Source: Rotaria macrura (taxonomy: Eukaryota; Rotifera; Eurotatoria; Philodinida; Philodinidae). From it: a DNA stretch of 64,000 nt. Below the pieces are notes generated by a model. That model ran no database searches, was not told the DNA's origin, and saw only the letters and a list, made by a program, of their open reading frames with translations. Below are positions 36,153-48,656 of the stretch, in pieces. Positions within the stretch are counted from its first letter, which is position 1. Each line of letters starts with the position of its first letter. A program made the position numbers and the translations under genes. Location of the stretch: positions 1 to 64,000 of the forward strand of contig OENT01000345.1 of NCBI GenBank assembly GCA_900239685.1, in the 5' to 3' direction.

Positions 36153-37475
36153 AAAACGTCTTCTCAGAAAATAACTACTTTATTTAATTAAATTAATAAA
36201 TTTTAGAAGGCATAGAATGATATCTTTGACAATTACTATTTTATGAAAATGATTATTTTTATAAGTAGAATCTTGACGTTATTGAGATAAATTCAAAAAT
36301 AGTAGTAAAATTAAAACTTTCTTTTGTAAACTCGAACTGTTCGAGTGAACCAGTGACTTCGATTCAGTACAATATACAAATCGCGGCACGAGGATTCGAT
36401 ATAGGTAGCAAGCGTATTTCTTTCACAGTGAACATGATTGAGAGAAAATTTCAAAGAAATTATAATTAGAAAAAGAACGACTCACGATCATCTGTTATGA
36501 ATAGGGAAGCATTTAAATAGAAATCTTAAAATATTGGAATCAATCGAGTTGTTGTTCCATGTATAGAGAACTAACTTTTAGAACGTGCAGTTTCAACATA
36601 GAGTATGGGGAAATGACTTGCAGTCATCTGATAGCATCGTTATCATCTATGTTCACATTGCAGTTATCTTAATATGCTGGGGATAAAACTAAATTTGACA
36701 TATGCCAAAATCCAAATACTTCGGTTAACAAGTACAACTTCCACGAACTTCTAATCAGTATATTCTTTGAATGTTAGAATAAAATCTCATCATTCTTCGA
36801 ATATCTGATTTCACTTTCGGTTCTAAGTAATTGTTGAATTGTTGTTTGAACAGGGTTTAAGTTTAGGACAGTAAGCACGGTGTAGCTACTTGTCTGTGTG
36901 AGTTCTCTTTTCAGTGATATACACATTCACATCCACTCTATTGCACTCTCGCATAAAGAACAGTACCGATGAATTATACTTATTCTGTTCGATTGCATAC
37001 ATTTGTTCAGACGAATGTGACAGGTAAATATGATTATTTCTTTCCATAGTATGTAACATCTTGACAAGGCTTTAGTAATCATGAGTATAGAGCATATTTT
37101 CAATCTTTTTGACTTACTTTTACAACTTCTCTTTAATACTAGGTCTATGCTTTTCTTGAGGAAAGAATTTTCAAGAAATGAACTCGTATACTATAAAAGT
37201 ACCGTAAAACTATGCTGTGCACAAAACATTAATACTATGAACATTTAGTTTGTTAAGTTGATGCCATCGTCGATGTATACCTACTCATTATACATAGCTT
37301 ATTTTTGAGGAAAGATTTATAACTAAGTAAGTATCATGATTTTGTTTTGTTTCTGTTGTTTTTAATATGTTTTATAAATTGAAATCATTGTTTGAGTGTG
37401 ATTATTTACTACTTTCATATTCATAAGTTTCACAAGTAATCTATGTCAATTACCATGTGAATTTTGTCACATGGA
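36153..37475. other. 1.3-kb intergenic between convergent genes
   Basis: No supported gene. This separates the 3' ends of the plus-strand secreted protein and the minus-strand NHL protein. A GC-richer patch near 36.86-36.97 kb carries cattcacatccactc-type words but no defined element. Confidence 0.5.
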
Positions 37476-39256
37476 TCAGCATAGACTCTTATCGATTGCA
37501 AATTTTTGTACTCGATGATTGTTAGGATCAACTACATAAAGATTGCCTTCAAGATCAAATGATAAATCAGTAGGACCATCGAGCTGATCAGGTGCAGAAC
37601 CTTGACCACGGCCACCCGCAATTATACTGCCTGATGTAGCTTCACGTGGCCATCGAACGATTCGTCGATTACCAGTATCAGCCACATAAACAGTGCCTAA
37701 CTGATCCACAATAACACCATTGGGACCCGACAGTTCATCTGTACCATTACCATAAGAACCACCAGCAACAATCAGTATTAGTCCTGTTTCGAAATTTACT
37801 TTTAATACTCGATGACGGAAAATTTCAGCCAAATAAACATCTCGATTTCGATCTACGAATAGATCGAGAGGACGAGTTGATATTAAGTGCATGACTTGTC
37901 CTTGAGTTGCACCGGGAAGCCATTTTGATAACTCGCCTTTCTCCGGTTCAGTAACATAGATTGCTCCTTGATCATCTTGTGCTATATCATGAACTGAAAT
38001 ATTTGCGATAGCTGTTTGTCCGCTTGGAGCATCTCGAAACCATTTTTGCACGCGAAAATTATAACTATCACTTATGTAGAGAATTCCATCCTCTTGAACG
38101 ACAACATCAGACGGATAATAAAGTTGATTATCATGATGGCCTTGTCCATTTCCACCAGCAGCTAGTTGACCGATAGATGCATTACGAGTCCATTTAACTA
38201 TACGGTGATTTCCGAAATCAGCAACATAAACAGTTTGATTTTCGTCAACGAAAATTCTAAATGGTTCATCTAACTGATTGAGTCCATCTCCGGCACCGTT
38301 ACCACCAGCCACTGTTATACCCATTTGATTCCATGTTGCATTTTCACAAATACCATCACCTGGTTTTGGTCTTGCTAAATAAATACAAATAAAGTGAAAG
38401 CGTCGAATCCGTCGACATTAATTTCTGTTATGCATGAATTCCTATTCGTAGATTGTGTCAAGAAGAAGTTTTGATAAAAATTAGCTATGAAGTGATTTCG
38501 ACTGGTTGTTTGCTTTTTCATTAAACGATGACTCGTCTATTTTATTTTAAAAAGCGAAGGAAAAAAGAAAATGGGGAAAACTTTCAATGCGAGCATCAGC
38601 GTCTGACAATAACAATTAACCGAAATGAATCTCTGAGTATAATGAATGTTTTGTATTAATAATACGTAGGTAAATCTTGTAAAAAAAATATCAGTAAAGC
38701 CTCTCTTCTGTACCAGGTGACATACACCAATTGATTTCTCTCTTTATTGATACAAAAAGAAATGAATCATTTCTTTTTGTCGGTGACATTAATTCATTAA
38801 GAGTTAGTTTTTAAAAACACTACTTCATCTCTTACCAGGACAAAAAGGTTTATCTGCCATCGACAACGGATAACAAACTGGATGAGAATTACATTGAGGA
38901 TGGTTAACACAAACATGATCAGGTCGATAGCAAACACCATCGGAAAGTTTGCATGATACCAATTGAGAACAAGGTAACCATAACCCAACACAAATACCAC
39001 TGCTATTCGAAGAAGACTTATGTAAACAACCACACTGATTATTAGATGAACATCGACCGTACTGTGCCATCCCATAACATATTTGAGTATCGACACGAAC
39101 TATATAGATAAAATCAATTAACATTTCAATGCATACTACATTACATTGATACAACCTGTTTGACTAAAAAAGAAAGATTCTTGAATGAATCGAAACAACA
39201 ACTCCTCATTACCTCAAGATAATGAATAGCATAGACAATTTTAGTTGTGCGATCAT
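37476..39256 (-). CDS. secreted Cys-rich protein with six-bladed NHL propeller
   Basis: Four exons (39213-39256, 39156-39163, 38836-39099, 37476-38374) give 404 aa. Exon 1, MIAQLKLSMLFIIL, is a signal peptide. Exon 2 is an 8-nt microexon that is required to connect the phases. Exon 3 encodes a compact Cys-rich module (about 20-106) with some 14-15 cysteines. Exon 4 carries six NHL repeats, each with a PxxIxVDxxGxxYVADxxNHRIxKW pattern, for example VYVADFGNHRIVKW, LYISDSYNFRVQKW and LYVVDPNNHRVQKF. NHL propellers bind protein or RNA ligands; with a signal peptide this one is extracellular. The ligand is unknown. Blade 3 has diverged (VYVTEP-type) and lacks the NHR core. Confidence 0.85.
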
Positions 39257-40934
39257 AGCTTGTATTCATAAACCACCAATGGTCCTAATGCTTTGAGTTG
39301 TACTATATAGTCAAGTCAAGTGTTAACCCAGAAAAATACGCATACACGTTTCTTGAATATCATAAAGTGCAACATATATCTTAATGGTGCAAAGAAATTT
39401 GATATTCCACATTCTTAATCTTCACTAAGTGCAATAAATAATGATGCATATTACATAGAAGAAAAAGTAAAAGTGCCAATTAATATATATTTGGTTTCAA
39501 CACATTCGCATCTTCATTTAAGTGATGAGTGATTCTTGAAGCTGAGAACTGGACTATTTTGCTTGCAATATGTACTCGACACCGAATTTCTATCGGTCAT
39601 AAATGTTCCACTGCGTAAATTTTTGAACTTTTCACTCAAATTTTGTTCATATTAGTGAGAGAAGATTTGTATCAGTGCTTATTCTCTCACTACGAAACGA
39701 CAAAGATATTTTCATTTCCAGTTGCAAAAGTACAATCAAGTTTGATTATATGTTCGTAGAATATTTCACTTGCTACAGTGAAGAAATGAGAATGGTGTTA
39801 TGAAGTAAATGCTTTTTTGAGGGTACACATCGTGTTCTCAGAAATTTTTTCCAATCGACGGTTATTTAAAGAACTTTATACTGTTAACTTTTTAAGAGTT
39901 ATCATGTGAAATTATGAAAATAGAATGATTTCAAGAGTAAAATAATAGAAACTCGAGTTGTGTTGCGTCTTTACCATTTTCTCATTGCACAGTGGAGATT
40001 TTCTACAATGCGATCTAATTAATGACAATGAGAAATTTTTCGAAATGGGATGTCCAAGGAGAATAAGTATTTGGTGAACTAATTGAAAGAGTCTTCGTAC
40101 CCATATCCTTTCGTTTTCGTGACTTTTCAATAAGCTAGATTCTGGTTGTCGACTTGTAGCAAAGTTGATGTTTTTCACAATCTTACATGATAAAACAATC
40201 TGGAGAAAATATATAAGCGACCGTTTCTGACATTGTCGGTCATAAAATTCGGTTTTTCATGATGTTAGTGTGTGCATGTGTAGATGTAGATTAAAGTGAA
40301 AAAAAACATCATTACTCAAGCATCAACCTACACACATTCGTACTCGCTATCCCCTCATCGTCACCAAAGAGTAGTTAATCGCCCTCATCTCATCTAACAG
40401 TACAAAAATAAATTCCAATTCTTGAATACAATATTATTTTAAAGAGAATTTACAAATAGATGATGTGTCATAGCTTACAGTCCGTCATCACTGATTACGA
40501 ATAATCCAGTTGATTAATACAAAATGACGATGAAGAATTTACAAATACGAATGCAAGAATTTACTTCCAGACGTTCTTCCATATTGCCATTGTAGTATGG
40601 AGATAAAAATGATGGGAGACATGTAACTGAAACCAAATAATAGTTGTGCAATTGTCATGCTTTTTACCCAATTTTCTCTTGTTCTGTCTTACTTGTGTTC
40701 GCTTAAATTCATAGGATTATGTTCTTGGTTATTTACATACGAGACGCATGACCACAAAAATTCAATCCCACAGTGGTAGAAAAAACACTTTTTATTCAAC
40801 TGGGTTCGTATGGCAAACAAATTTTACCCACAATATTCCTATAAAAGTAAAACCAAGCCTATATACTTGACAATCTCAAGTTGCTTCAGCAATTACTCTA
40901 TACATAATTACATTCAATATTCAGGAAGACTTCT
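39257..40934. other. 1.7-kb divergent intergenic region
   Basis: This lies between the 5' ends of the minus-strand NHL gene and the plus-strand cupin-like gene, so it should hold two promoters. A loosely inverted stretch at about 40265-40345 (gtgtgcatgtgtagatgtag against ctacacacattcg) is the only structure noticed. No gene. Confidence 0.5.
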
Positions 40935-41546
40935 ATGGAACAAAAATGCATTGATTGGCTTCGATATGTTTTACTGCATTGGTCGATAATAGAGGTTCGA
41001 ACAGTTCCTGGAGTAATGTACCAAGTACTCTGTGGAACTGATAAAGACATTGAACATCGATTTCATTGCTTTCTAGATTGCAATGAAACTTATATTCATA
41101 ATCATCGGTACGTGTTTGACTCTTATTGTATGGAAGGTGAATATTTAGAAAGAATATGGGAGTTCGTTCCTGAAGAAACAAACACACTTACCTATTTCTT
41201 TACTCGGAGTCCTGGGAATTCTATGACTTCGTTTATGCATGCAAATGGCGTTCTAAATGTCATCGAATGCCGTCATCATTTTCCCGGCAATATACTGCAT
41301 GTTGAAACAAGGCAGTTTCATTCAATTTCTCAAATCAATAGTTTAAATACTCAGGTCATGACGTTTGTAGCACGGCGATTAGATTTACCAATGGAAGCAA
41401 ATACATCTATATTAAGTCCTACAGCGGACATTGAAGCACCAATAGAAAAAATTCGACCAGCAACGTCTGAAGAACGCCTAGCAATGTATTGCAAGCTTCA
41501 AAAAGCTTCATCGAAGTATATAGCATCATTTCCATATCAGTATTAG
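40935..41546 (+). CDS. cupin-like metal-binding protein, intronless
   Basis: A single-exon gene of 203 aa with a true ATG. Residues 55-70 read HNHRYVFDSYCMEGEY, the H-x-H...G-x-Y arrangement of cupin motif 1. Residues 117-130 read PGNILHVETRQFHS, a plausible motif 2 with a second histidine. The same H-N-H-R-x-x-F-x-S pattern occurs in uncharacterised bacterial cupins, as far as I recall. Cupins bind a metal ion in a small beta-barrel and are often dioxygenases or isomerases; the reaction here cannot be assigned. Lack of introns next to intron-rich neighbours, together with a bacterial-looking motif, would fit horizontal acquisition, but this is inference only. Confidence 0.6.
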   Translation: MEQKCIDWLRYVLLHWSIIEVRTVPGVMYQVLCGTDKDIEHRFHCFLDCNETYIHNHRYVFDSYCMEGEYLERIWEFVPEETNTLTYFFTRSPGNSMTSFMHANGVLNVIECRHHFPGNILHVETRQFHSISQINSLNTQVMTFVARRLDLPMEANTSILSPTADIEAPIEKIRPATSEERLAMYCKLQKASSKYIASFPYQY

Positions 41547-42196
41547 CTTTTTGTGTTTATTTTACGCTCTGTTTTTACAATTGTCAATAGATTCTTGTAT
41601 TCGACTAGTTTGCTTTTTCAATTCTTTACAATCAAAGAAATAAATAATCGAGATGATTGAAATTCAAAATGATGAATATAAAAAAGCAGCCAATGCTAGT
41701 ATTCAAATCGATTTGATTTTTTCTTCTCTAACTTGTAACAACGAATGAGTAGCAAACATGAAATCTCTTTTTGCTAAGAAAATACCAACGTCGTGAAATG
41801 ATTATAATTAATTCTGGTACAACGTGTGAATGAATATAAAAATATAGACAAATCAAACTAGACAGCGACGACGATACACCCTATTAGCTGATTGCATGTG
41901 AGTGTCAGCTTCGATCGTTATTTCTTAGGCAAGGCATGCCGTTTAGAGCTGATCAAGTTTTTAGCAAAGATACGAATCGATCTTAATTGTATGAGTTGCG
42001 TGAAGTTTATAAATACTCTCTTAACGGTCACTCACATACACAATCATACTCTTAACACTGTAGTACACACTTTTATATTCCACGAATTTAATAGGGTCAT
42101 AAAAATCAAAAATTTTTGCGAAGTTCAATAGCGTAAAAATATCCAAAGAATTATACAAAGTGGATTGTTCACATGGTTGATGGAACTCCTCGATAA
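41547..42196. other. intergenic between convergent genes
   Basis: Only the 3' flanks of the cupin-like gene and the FG-GAP gene are present; nothing else was recognised. Confidence 0.5.
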
Positions 42197-45100
42197 TCAA
42201 TCACAAGTATTGAGAAGAATAGTCATACTTTGGTTCAAATAATTTGCCACTGCTATATCTAGTTTACCATCACCGTTGAAATCAGCTGATGTTAGGGAAT
42301 ATGACTTGTCGGCAGTGGAATACTCCATATATTCCTGAAAAGTTCCATCTCCGTTTCCAAAAAACATATCGATGATGATACTGCCTGTGTAGGATGCTGC
42401 AAAATCCAATATTCTATCGTTATTAAAATCACCTAATGTTAGAGAATATGAAGACGCCCTTGTCTGATAAGATACATAGCTTTGAAATGCTCCAGTACCA
42501 TCTCCAAGGAAGATGGTAGCACTCACAGTCCAGGGGGCTTGAGTGACTACTAGATCCAAGTTACCGTCATGATTGAAATCACCTGATGCCATAAATACTG
42601 GATAAGACTTAGTAGCATACTCCCGCTGAGATCCAAAAGTCCCATCACCATTGCCAATTAGTATATTAATACTATTAGAATTCACGCTGGCTGTTGCTAG
42701 ATCTTGGTTTTGATCATTGTTGAAATCCCCTGATATGACATGGTCAATACGTTGAACATACCTATAATCGACACTCTTCGAAAAAATTCCATTCCGTTGT
42801 CCAAGAAACACAGTAACACTACTCTTATCGAAAACGTTGAAACTAGTTATAGCTATATCCAGTATTCTATCATTGTTGAAATCAGCAGTTGTCATTGAAG
42901 TTGACCCCGAATTAGTCGTATATTGTATAAGATTTCGAAATGTCCCATCTCCATTTCCAAGCCACACATTAAGACATAAGTCGCTAGAAGCAATATCCAT
43001 TTTTCCATCGCTATTAAAATCTCCGATAGTCATAGCAGTATATGATGCCAAAGTACTCGGATATGACACAGGATATTGAAAAGATCCATTTCCAATGCCA
43101 AGAAATACGCTGATACCTGACGAAATTGTTACTACCAGATCCTCTTTACCATCATTGTTAAAATCACTCGATTTGACGAGATAAGGGAATAGTGCAGTGT
43201 CGTAAATTGTTTTTTCGTTGTAACGGAGACTACAATTAGTATCTGCAAAAATAACATTGAAAGAAGCATCAATATTTCATTTTTTCGATATGATCTATTT
43301 ATTCAATTCTTGTATCGATTTTAACTCTTAAGAATAAGAAGTAGGCCAAACTATTATAGTCATTATCCCATACGTGTTCGTAAATAATAAATATGTGCTC
43401 TTCGGATTATATGATAGTTAATCCGAAGAAGAGACTATTTCGGCCGGAGTGTGGATACACGCTCTCGGGTATCACATCTGTTTCGCCTATGAGAGATGTT
43501 TGTTGTTCTAAATTCTGGCAAAGGACGTAACTTCTTCGACACTCATATCTACAGTTACCCGAATAGCATAATTCTTTGCACTTTCAGATTCCACACACAG
43601 CCAGAAATAGCGACACTTGACAGTCGGTAATGTTTTGAAGTAGTGTTATGCAACGAATTCATTTTTTTCTAAAATGCTCAGCATCCTTGGCTTCATTTAT
43701 GCGTCTGACGGATTTTATTTTTTTAGTGTTTGAAAAAGAATCTAGCAAGTGTCAATTAATTTTCTCGATTGAAAAATAAGATCAAATTTTCCGAATGTTT
43801 TCGGTAAATCATTGATTGTTCGATAACGAAAGTGATTGTTTGACATGGAAAGAATACGTCCGTGCAAGCTTAGATTGTGGTTTCCGATAGACAATGAGAT
43901 ATGAATGTGACATTATTATAATGGTGAACTCACAAGTGAAGCGAAAGCGTGGGCTGATCCTGTTATACGAGAAAAAGAAAATACAATCATTTAACAGACA
44001 GAACACGCTGCCACAAATAAACTACATAATCAACTACAGTGAACAAATGTAGAACACAACTAGATGAGTGCCTATCGGAAAAGTAAATGGTTCGATTTAA
44101 CAGCATCAGATACTAGAATTAAGAAGCAATCGTTGATATTCGATACCCCGAGCAAGAGGAACTTCAAACATAATAATAGATTAATAGCTTTTCTTGCCAT
44201 TATCAAGACTGAATTTTTCTTTCACCTATCATAGTATGCGATGTCTTTCAAGGATTTGGCGCTTTATCGAATATACTACGTGATCAAGATTTAAGAATCA
44301 TACTAGTAGAAAAATCTCTATGATCAATCTAAATATTCTTGTGCAATATCCAGTGATACAATTCCCTTCAAGACCACTAGAATTAGATTTCGTGTAAAAA
44401 TACTCCATCGTACACTGGGTGCCAGTGAAACACGTATCAATCTATGTTTGATTTGATCATAAAATTTCGTCATCACAGAATAGAACGAAAGTATGTAATG
44501 GTTCTAGAATAATTTGTAAATGTATACATAATGTGCTAGTTTTCAAGATCAGAACTTCTTTCCTCTCAACGGAGCTCATTCATCACAGTACTTGGCAAAG
44601 AAATAATGCATGAAAACGTGCTCGCAATGGAGTTCAAAATACAAAGTGAACTATGCATCCTTCGGTCTTGTAAAAATTCAAATAAGTCTTTACTCTTATG
44701 AAAAAAAAATTATTTTCTCAACAAATAACTCAACGAACTCATTCCAATATTCAACGAACAACGCTACAAGATACTGAAATTTACGTATTGGGTAACCCAC
44801 ATCTTTCCTGTGTTCTCTTATTGCTTTATTGGTTATTGTTTGCTACAAATAATCGTTTTACTTACTGATGATTGAGGATGGAGTGTTCATATGTGACATG
44901 TTAGTATAACCAGGACCAGATACTCTGACATTGAAGAAGCCGGTTGTAAGTTCATAGTATGTTGATACTACAAGAACATTTTGAGAATGTGCTTGGAGGT
45001 ACACAGTAAATTGAAAGTTTGAATCAAAGCTCTGAGGATCATTTTTTATCAGTAAATTTGACGAAGGCCTATTTGGGTCGAAAGTTTTGGAGTAACAGGC

Positions 45101-45258
45101 GCCAATTGTTTGTATAGTGCTAAAGCTCGTCACAATATAGAAACCACTGGTTGAAGGAACCATCTGGATTGCTTGATAGTAGTGGCTGCCCGTGAAGCAA
45201 CCTACACAAGCATAGGTTGAGCTGTTCGCGGTCAATGCCGATGAGTATGATGAATAAA
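42197..45258 (-). CDS. FG-GAP/VCBS repeat surface protein, 5' end not resolved
   Basis: Two exons, about 44866-45258 and 42197-43242, are joined by a 1623-bp intron with matching phase 1 sites (gtaagt donor, tttgcag acceptor). The first encodes a beta-rich module (HYYQAIQMVPSTSGFYIVTS ... VLVVSTYYELTTGFFNVRVSG) that accompanies FG-GAP arrays in bdelloid proteins as I recall. The second carries seven FG-GAP repeats with the calcium-loop core D-F-N-x-D-x-x-x-D (DFNNDGKEDLVV, DFNSDGKMDIAS, DFNGDGKLDIAV and others), alternating with VFLGxGxGxF strands, as in an integrin-type seven-bladed propeller. It ends without a membrane anchor. The upstream exon(s), including start and signal peptide, were not found beyond the acceptor at 45259. 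Probable extracellular adhesion or matrix role; ligand unknown. Confidence 0.85.
43243..44865 (-). other. long intron of the FG-GAP gene with a short perfect hairpin
   Basis: This intron is about 30 times longer than typical introns here. It contains a perfect stem, cttcggatta at 43400-43409 pairing with taatccgaag at 43419-43428 across a 9-nt loop, and no recognisable gene. Confidence 0.65.
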
Positions 45259-48158
45259 CTATTGAAGATGTTACTTTTAAAAATATATTTTACAATTCAA
45301 AAATGATCGTCTCGTAAGTAGAATATTTTTTTCTAATCGTCTCGTAAAAAGTTCTTCTGTGAGATCACAAAAAAAAGCACTCACATTCAAGAGTGAGATG
45401 TCTTCATGATATTGAATAGTGTTTCATGAAGAAAATACATAATACATATCTAGATGAAAAATTTATTTCGAAGTGTTGAAAATAATGTTAAGGGCATCGA
45501 ATATATGCAGATAAGTTCTTTCTGATGTTTGGTTCATTAGTATCTGAACTTATAGAGATTATTCATGCTGATTCCTGAGTCATCCGAAAATTCGTTGTCC
45601 ATTTCTCTTACACCGTAGCAACTTATGTTTTTCGAATCTCAACTATCACTCCAAAGAAGTTTTCTCATAGTTTTATCTTATTGAAATCTCGAAATACGAA
45701 GAGAAGCCTCGAAAGTGTGCTCAAATTTATGAAGATCAAGTACTTCACTACTAGTCGACTGTTAAATTACACAATATTGTACATTTAAATAAGAGCATTA
45801 ACATTGATGCCATTTGATATTTTGGTTGCTCAATTATATGCGTGCATCATATGACAGTAGTTATTCCCTATAATAATTTCTGTTTGTGTACGAAATCAAA
45901 AAGTTGCCTAAGATCTGTATTATATTGTGCACTTTTTTAAATCTACGTTTAACTTAAAATGAGTTCCTTTCCTACTGTTCTAGAAGAATGAATGACGTTC
46001 TTGTTGTCATGTGAGCACTACGTTGACTCCAAATAACTAGTGAGTACCTTACTCGTAATAAAGGGAGAAGAAAGTATGCGATATTCTATATTTCACGACT
46101 CAAGAACTCTGACACTCTTGGACTCCACAAGAAGCCATTGTATTGGAGACAGCTGCTTTCCCTTTGAGTGAGTATGAATTAGACAAAGATTATGTATGTT
46201 TCTCTTCAAATCGAGTTTAATAAATATTTCAATTGCTGTTGCTCAAGAAAAAAAAATTCAATCCAAAGCAGTATCGAAATTCTGTAACGCATTTCTGTTG
46301 ATCGACACAACTTTTCACAAGATTCTAAGGGAGTGGAATCTGCTGTTTCCCCTTGATTTTATTAGTGTTTCAACAATGTAATAATCCAGAAATTTCTTAA
46401 ATATACGACTGTATGAATAGAATCCATAATATAGGATTACAACGTTATATTTGACTTCTTTAAATAGAATTATCTCTATGATTCGAGCGGTAATCTTCTG
46501 CGATACTAAATGACTTATTTGGCACAAAAAATTGAATATTGTGAAAATGAAAACTTTTACTCTATCGACTCAAACAATTCATCTTTATCCAACAAAGATA
46601 AATAGTAATCAACGTTTTAAGAGGAATGTTCGATGAACACTCAATGGGCATCCAACTGAAATGATAGAAAATTCAGCCTCATATCTGCGAATTTTTATTA
46701 AGGGAAAATCGGAAAAGCATAGGGGAAATATAGAGTAGATGAATGAACTTTATCAATTATCTTGCAAGCCAAAAGAAATTCTATTCATACTGCGTTGAAA
46801 TTCAAGCTTACAAATAGTACTGCCAGCTTCATGTCTAAAGAAATATCCCAGTTTAAGCTTCAGACAAACGCACATGATATGAAGTCAGACCAATATATAG
46901 CTGACATACCAACATTACAGATTCGACCTACTCATTAAACATTAGCCTAACGAGTATCGATCGTGGGGTAAGAACTTTATTTTGTTGTTACGTTGAATTA
47001 TTCACATCAATATGATTAGGGATATCATGTTAAGCAGTTCCTTCTCGTGAGAATCGCACTCTGAGGTTGTTGTCCATTATAGACTGCTCAATGTTTATGT
47101 CTGATGTGGCTGCTATCTCATTGAATGTCAATTTTACCACACACCTACCAACTCTTCATCAGTGATGGACAACGACGTAATAGTTAACACATCTATTTTC
47201 TGTATGATCTGTAGATACACACTCGGGATCTCATAGTAGGATCAATATGGTACTTCTTCCGTTTCTGCGAAACATAAGCCATAAATAATACATCACATGA
47301 AGTAAAATACTTAACAACTGCCAATGATCAACAGCCATTTCATTCTTTTTAGATTTTATCCCTCCATGTAGGAAAGACTTGATTTAATCGATTAAATAAT
47401 TTTTCATAAATAAGCACTGAAGAAAAACACAGGTTACTGAAATTCTTTGGAAACAGACAGGGAGAAGATTTTAAAGAATCAGTCCACTGTTCCAAATATA
47501 TAGATTTCGATGGTTCATTTTCATTCAAGAAATCATAAAAAGTCGATGTAATCTATGTCAACGAAGTAGGAAAAGATCTATCTATCGATCAGATAGTAAT
47601 CGTGACATATACCAGCTACTTATTGCTACCGATTGTAACTTTATCATCACATATCCACTACACCAGTTAGTAGTGACGACATTTATGTGTCATGAAGGAA
47701 GAGAAAAGAAAGAGATAAGCGATGGAAATGTTCAGGTACGTAAGTAAACACGCATTACTTATCTGTAACAAGTAATGGAGAAAAAACAAAGATGAGTCAT
47801 GAAAAGACCTATTAAAATGCGAAGCAGAGAACTTGAAAAGTCTGGATCGTAGTTCCCTGTAATATAAGAAAAGACATCAGCAAAGCACAACACAAGTTTC
47901 TCCTATTGCTAGCATTGATAGTCACGAGAAGAATTATTCACGATACAGAGATTTTCAGGACTAAAATTATCTTTGAGGAAAACTTTCAGTAGAAAATATT
48001 GGAAAAATTACATATCGATCGAAGAGTTTTTCTTGAAAAGGAGATAATAGGAACGACGAAGCGGTTGAATAGATATATTTTCGGATCAATCCTAATATCA
48101 GACTTGCCTCTACTTCCATAGAGAAAATTCATCTCCATTCAGATGCTGATTGGCGATC
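45259..48158. other. 2.9-kb gene-poor stretch
   Basis: The missing first exon(s) of the FG-GAP gene probably lie in the left part, where the repeated phrase cgtctcgtaa occurs near 45308 and 45338, but none could be supported. No other gene or repeat was recognised. Confidence 0.45.
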
Positions 48159-48656
48159 TCAGCTCTTTAAGGCACCTGCCTTACCGTTTAAATCTGTTGC
48201 TTGTTGTGGTTTTTGCAAGCCAAACACAAGACCAAATATTAAGCCCATGATAACATTAATAATTATGCATGGTAGAAGAGAAAGAATCAGACATTTACAG
48301 GTTATATTCTTTTCAAGTTGAGCGTTTCCAGTACCAGACTGGTTGTGTAATTGATCCGAGATTCTTTCAAGGTTCAAGCTTATGTGTGGAAGTGTTACAG
48401 ATTGATCATATGCACTGAAAGATATGATTGAAGTTCGTCTTTGAGCTGCTAGGAATCTTAAATGATCATCAACTCGTAAATTGTCAGCACTCAAGGGCTG
48501 TCGGGTTAAAGGACTCGTCCCATGCTCCTCAATCCATCGCAGAATCGCCGACCTTTCATATACGTGTCCATCTTCGGCTATCACAGGATCTCGAAAGACT
48601 TGAAGTGTGATCGGGCATGTTAGGACTTCGTCATCCAACTGATTTTCGGTAGCCAT
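48159..48656 (-). CDS. U-box E3 ubiquitin ligase-like membrane protein
   Basis: 165 aa, single exon. The in-frame GTG two codons upstream is not a start; ATG is at 48656. Residues 7-60 form a U-box (LTCPITLQVFRDPVIAEDG, YERSAILRWIEEHGTSPLT), the zinc-free RING-like fold that recruits ubiquitin-conjugating enzymes. Residues 124-148 (CLILSLLPCIIINVIMGLIFGLVFG) form a single membrane helix with a short cytoplasmic tail. Many animal U-box proteins carry substrate-binding repeats such as TPR or ARM; this one has none, so substrate choice probably depends on membrane location. An isolated U-box with a C-terminal anchor is an uncommon, compact layout. Intact frame; activity inferred from the motif. 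Confidence 0.85.
   Translation of the reverse strand: MATENQLDDEVLTCPITLQVFRDPVIAEDGHVYERSAILRWIEEHGTSPLTRQPLSADNLRVDDHLRFLAAQRRTSIISFSAYDQSVTLPHISLNLERISDQLHNQSGTGNAQLEKNITCKCLILSLLPCIIINVIMGLIFGLVFGLQKPQQATDLNGKAGALKS

Noticed and set aside
40933..41187. 84-codon minus ORF opposite the cupin-like gene
   Set aside because: It is the antisense shadow of the well-patterned plus frame; its sequence has no independent motif.
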